From NCBI GenBank assembly GCA_964195335.1, contig CAXMPC010000084.1:1-23305 (forward strand): a DNA stretch of 23,305 nt, in the 5' to 3' direction. Origin of the DNA: QNFN01 sp964195335 (lineage in GTDB: Bacteria > Pseudomonadota > Gammaproteobacteria > QNFN01). A program made the position numbers and the translations under genes. Below the pieces are notes generated by a model, which was not told where the DNA came from, made no database searches, and saw nothing but the letters and a program-made list of their open reading frames with translations. Shown piece by piece: positions 22,755 through 23,305 of the stretch; position 1 is the stretch's first letter, and each line of letters starts with the position of its first letter.

Positions 22755-23059
22755 CGCGGCGTTCCGTTCTCGGCCGCCGGTGGCGGCGGGTCCTCGACCA
22801 GCTGGTAGAAGGTCTCGCCACGGATCACCATGCCGAGTTCGCTGCGGGCACGTTCCTCGATGGCGGCCAGCCCATTGCGCAGGTCGGTCACCTCGGCCTC
22901 CAGGGCATCGTTGCGTTCGCGCAGTTGTGCGTTCTCGTCCTGCCGGTTGGCGATCGCCTGGCGCAGCTGGCGCACCTCGATCAAACCACCGTCACCGAAC
23001 CAGAGCTTGAACTGCAGCACCAGGAGCAGCACCAGCAGGATCGCGATCAGCGCGCGCAT
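22751..23059 (-). CDS. ftsB: Cell division protein FtsB
   Basis: 102 residues. One N-terminal TM segment (about 3-20) and a coiled coil (about 28-70, QLRQAIANRQDENAQLRERNDALEAEVTDL) followed by ARSELGMVIRGETFYQLV, typical of FtsB of the FtsQBL divisome complex. A proline-rich tail ends the protein. The order eno-ftsB-ispD-ispF is conserved in Gammaproteobacteria. Confidence 0.95.
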   Translation of the reverse strand: MRALIAILLVLLLVLQFKLWFGDGGLIEVRQLRQAIANRQDENAQLRERNDALEAEVTDLRNGLAAIEERARSELGMVIRGETFYQLVEDPPPPAAENGTPR

Positions 23060-23094
23060 GGTGTCCGTTCCCCCTGCGGCAACCGCGCGGCGCC

Positions 23095-23305
23095 TCAGCC
23101 GGCAAGATGCGGGAACGCGGCGCGCCCGGCGTAAACGGCCTGGTCGCCGAGTTCTTCTTCAATACGCAGCAGCTGGTTGTACTTGGCCACGCGGTCGGTA
23201 CGCGACAGCGACCCGGTCTTGATCTGGGTAGCGCTGCTGGCGACGCTCAGGTCGGCCAGCGTGGTGTCTTCGGTCTCACCCGAGCGGTGTGAGATCACCG
23301 AGGTG
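23095..23305 (-). CDS. eno: Enolase, C-terminal part (runs off window)
   Basis: The last 69 or so residues of phosphopyruvate hydratase (2-phosphoglycerate to PEP, glycolysis). TSVISHRSGETEDTTLADL is the conserved substrate-lid/active-site segment with SHRSGE; then IKTGSLSRTDRVAKYNQLLRIEEELG. The N-terminal and metal-binding parts lie beyond 23305. ftsB starts 35 bp after its stop. Confidence 0.96.
   Translation of the reverse strand, partial: TSVISHRSGETEDTTLADLSVASSATQIKTGSLSRTDRVAKYNQLLRIEEELGDQAVYAGRAAFPHLAG

Noticed and set aside
1..23305. CRISPR array, insertion sequence, prophage, tRNA or rRNA
   Set aside because: No regularly spaced repeats, transposase or integrase motifs, or cloverleaf/rRNA sequence seen; gene content is chromosomal.

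Overview
The window looks like chromosomal DNA of a GC-rich gammaproteobacterium. The block at the right end, eno-ftsB-ispD-ispF-truD with a DUF3301 gene, is a typical gammaproteobacterial order. Malate synthase G, a class I PHA synthase and a DUF4212/SSS organic-acid-type symporter suggest an aerobic or facultative heterotroph or mixotroph that uses acetate-like substrates and stores polyester. The order cannot be fixed from sequence alone; a Chromatiales-like relative is a guess. I see no insertion sequence, phage gene, CRISPR array, tRNA or rRNA.

Layout, left to right. (1) 1-902: N-terminal part of malate synthase G (glcB), minus strand, running off the window. (2) 1064-3063: a CoA-transferase family III gene followed 2 nt later by a secreted thioredoxin-like DUF1223 protein (minus), diverging from a cystathionine gamma-synthase/lyase-type PLP enzyme (plus, 3190-4317) and an unrecognised four-TM protein with a lysine-rich tail (4436-5170). 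(3) 5207-9997, minus: DUF4212 subunit and VC_2705-type sodium:solute symporter, a strong terminator, then a cNMP/CBS/DUF294 nucleotidyltransferase-like regulator and a DnaQ-fold exonuclease. The 336-bp leader of DUF4212 holds a good sigma-54 (-24/-12) promoter match, an AT-rich tract with 12-bp-period repeats, and GTTAC/GTAAC dyads 110-155 bp upstream of the predicted start. (4) 10334-12270, minus: an MltF-like lytic transglycosylase lipoprotein overlapping an NTF2-like small protein, diverging from an AsmA-family gene (12496-14625). (5) 14714-16537: phaC with its own promoter and terminator. (6) 16891-19405, minus: a conserved-looking hypothetical, a PEBP/YbhB protein and a YihY/BrkB membrane protein. 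(7) 19406-19572: a non-coding interval ending in a plus-strand intrinsic terminator with no plus-strand gene before it. I read it as a candidate small RNA with a CCUCCUCC anti-Shine-Dalgarno segment. (8) 19585-23305, minus: an exported four-cysteine protein, DUF3301, truD, ispF, ispD, ftsB and the C-terminus of enolase.

How the genes work together: the symporter module, malate synthase, CoA-transferase and PhaC together fit uptake of small carboxylates, CoA activation, glyoxylate-cycle assimilation and carbon storage. The DUF294 protein, with cyclic-nucleotide and adenylate sensor domains, may tie the symporter to energy state. This is inference from neighbourhood. The two most interesting items are the sigma-54/enhancer architecture ahead of the symporter and the orphan-terminator small RNA candidate.
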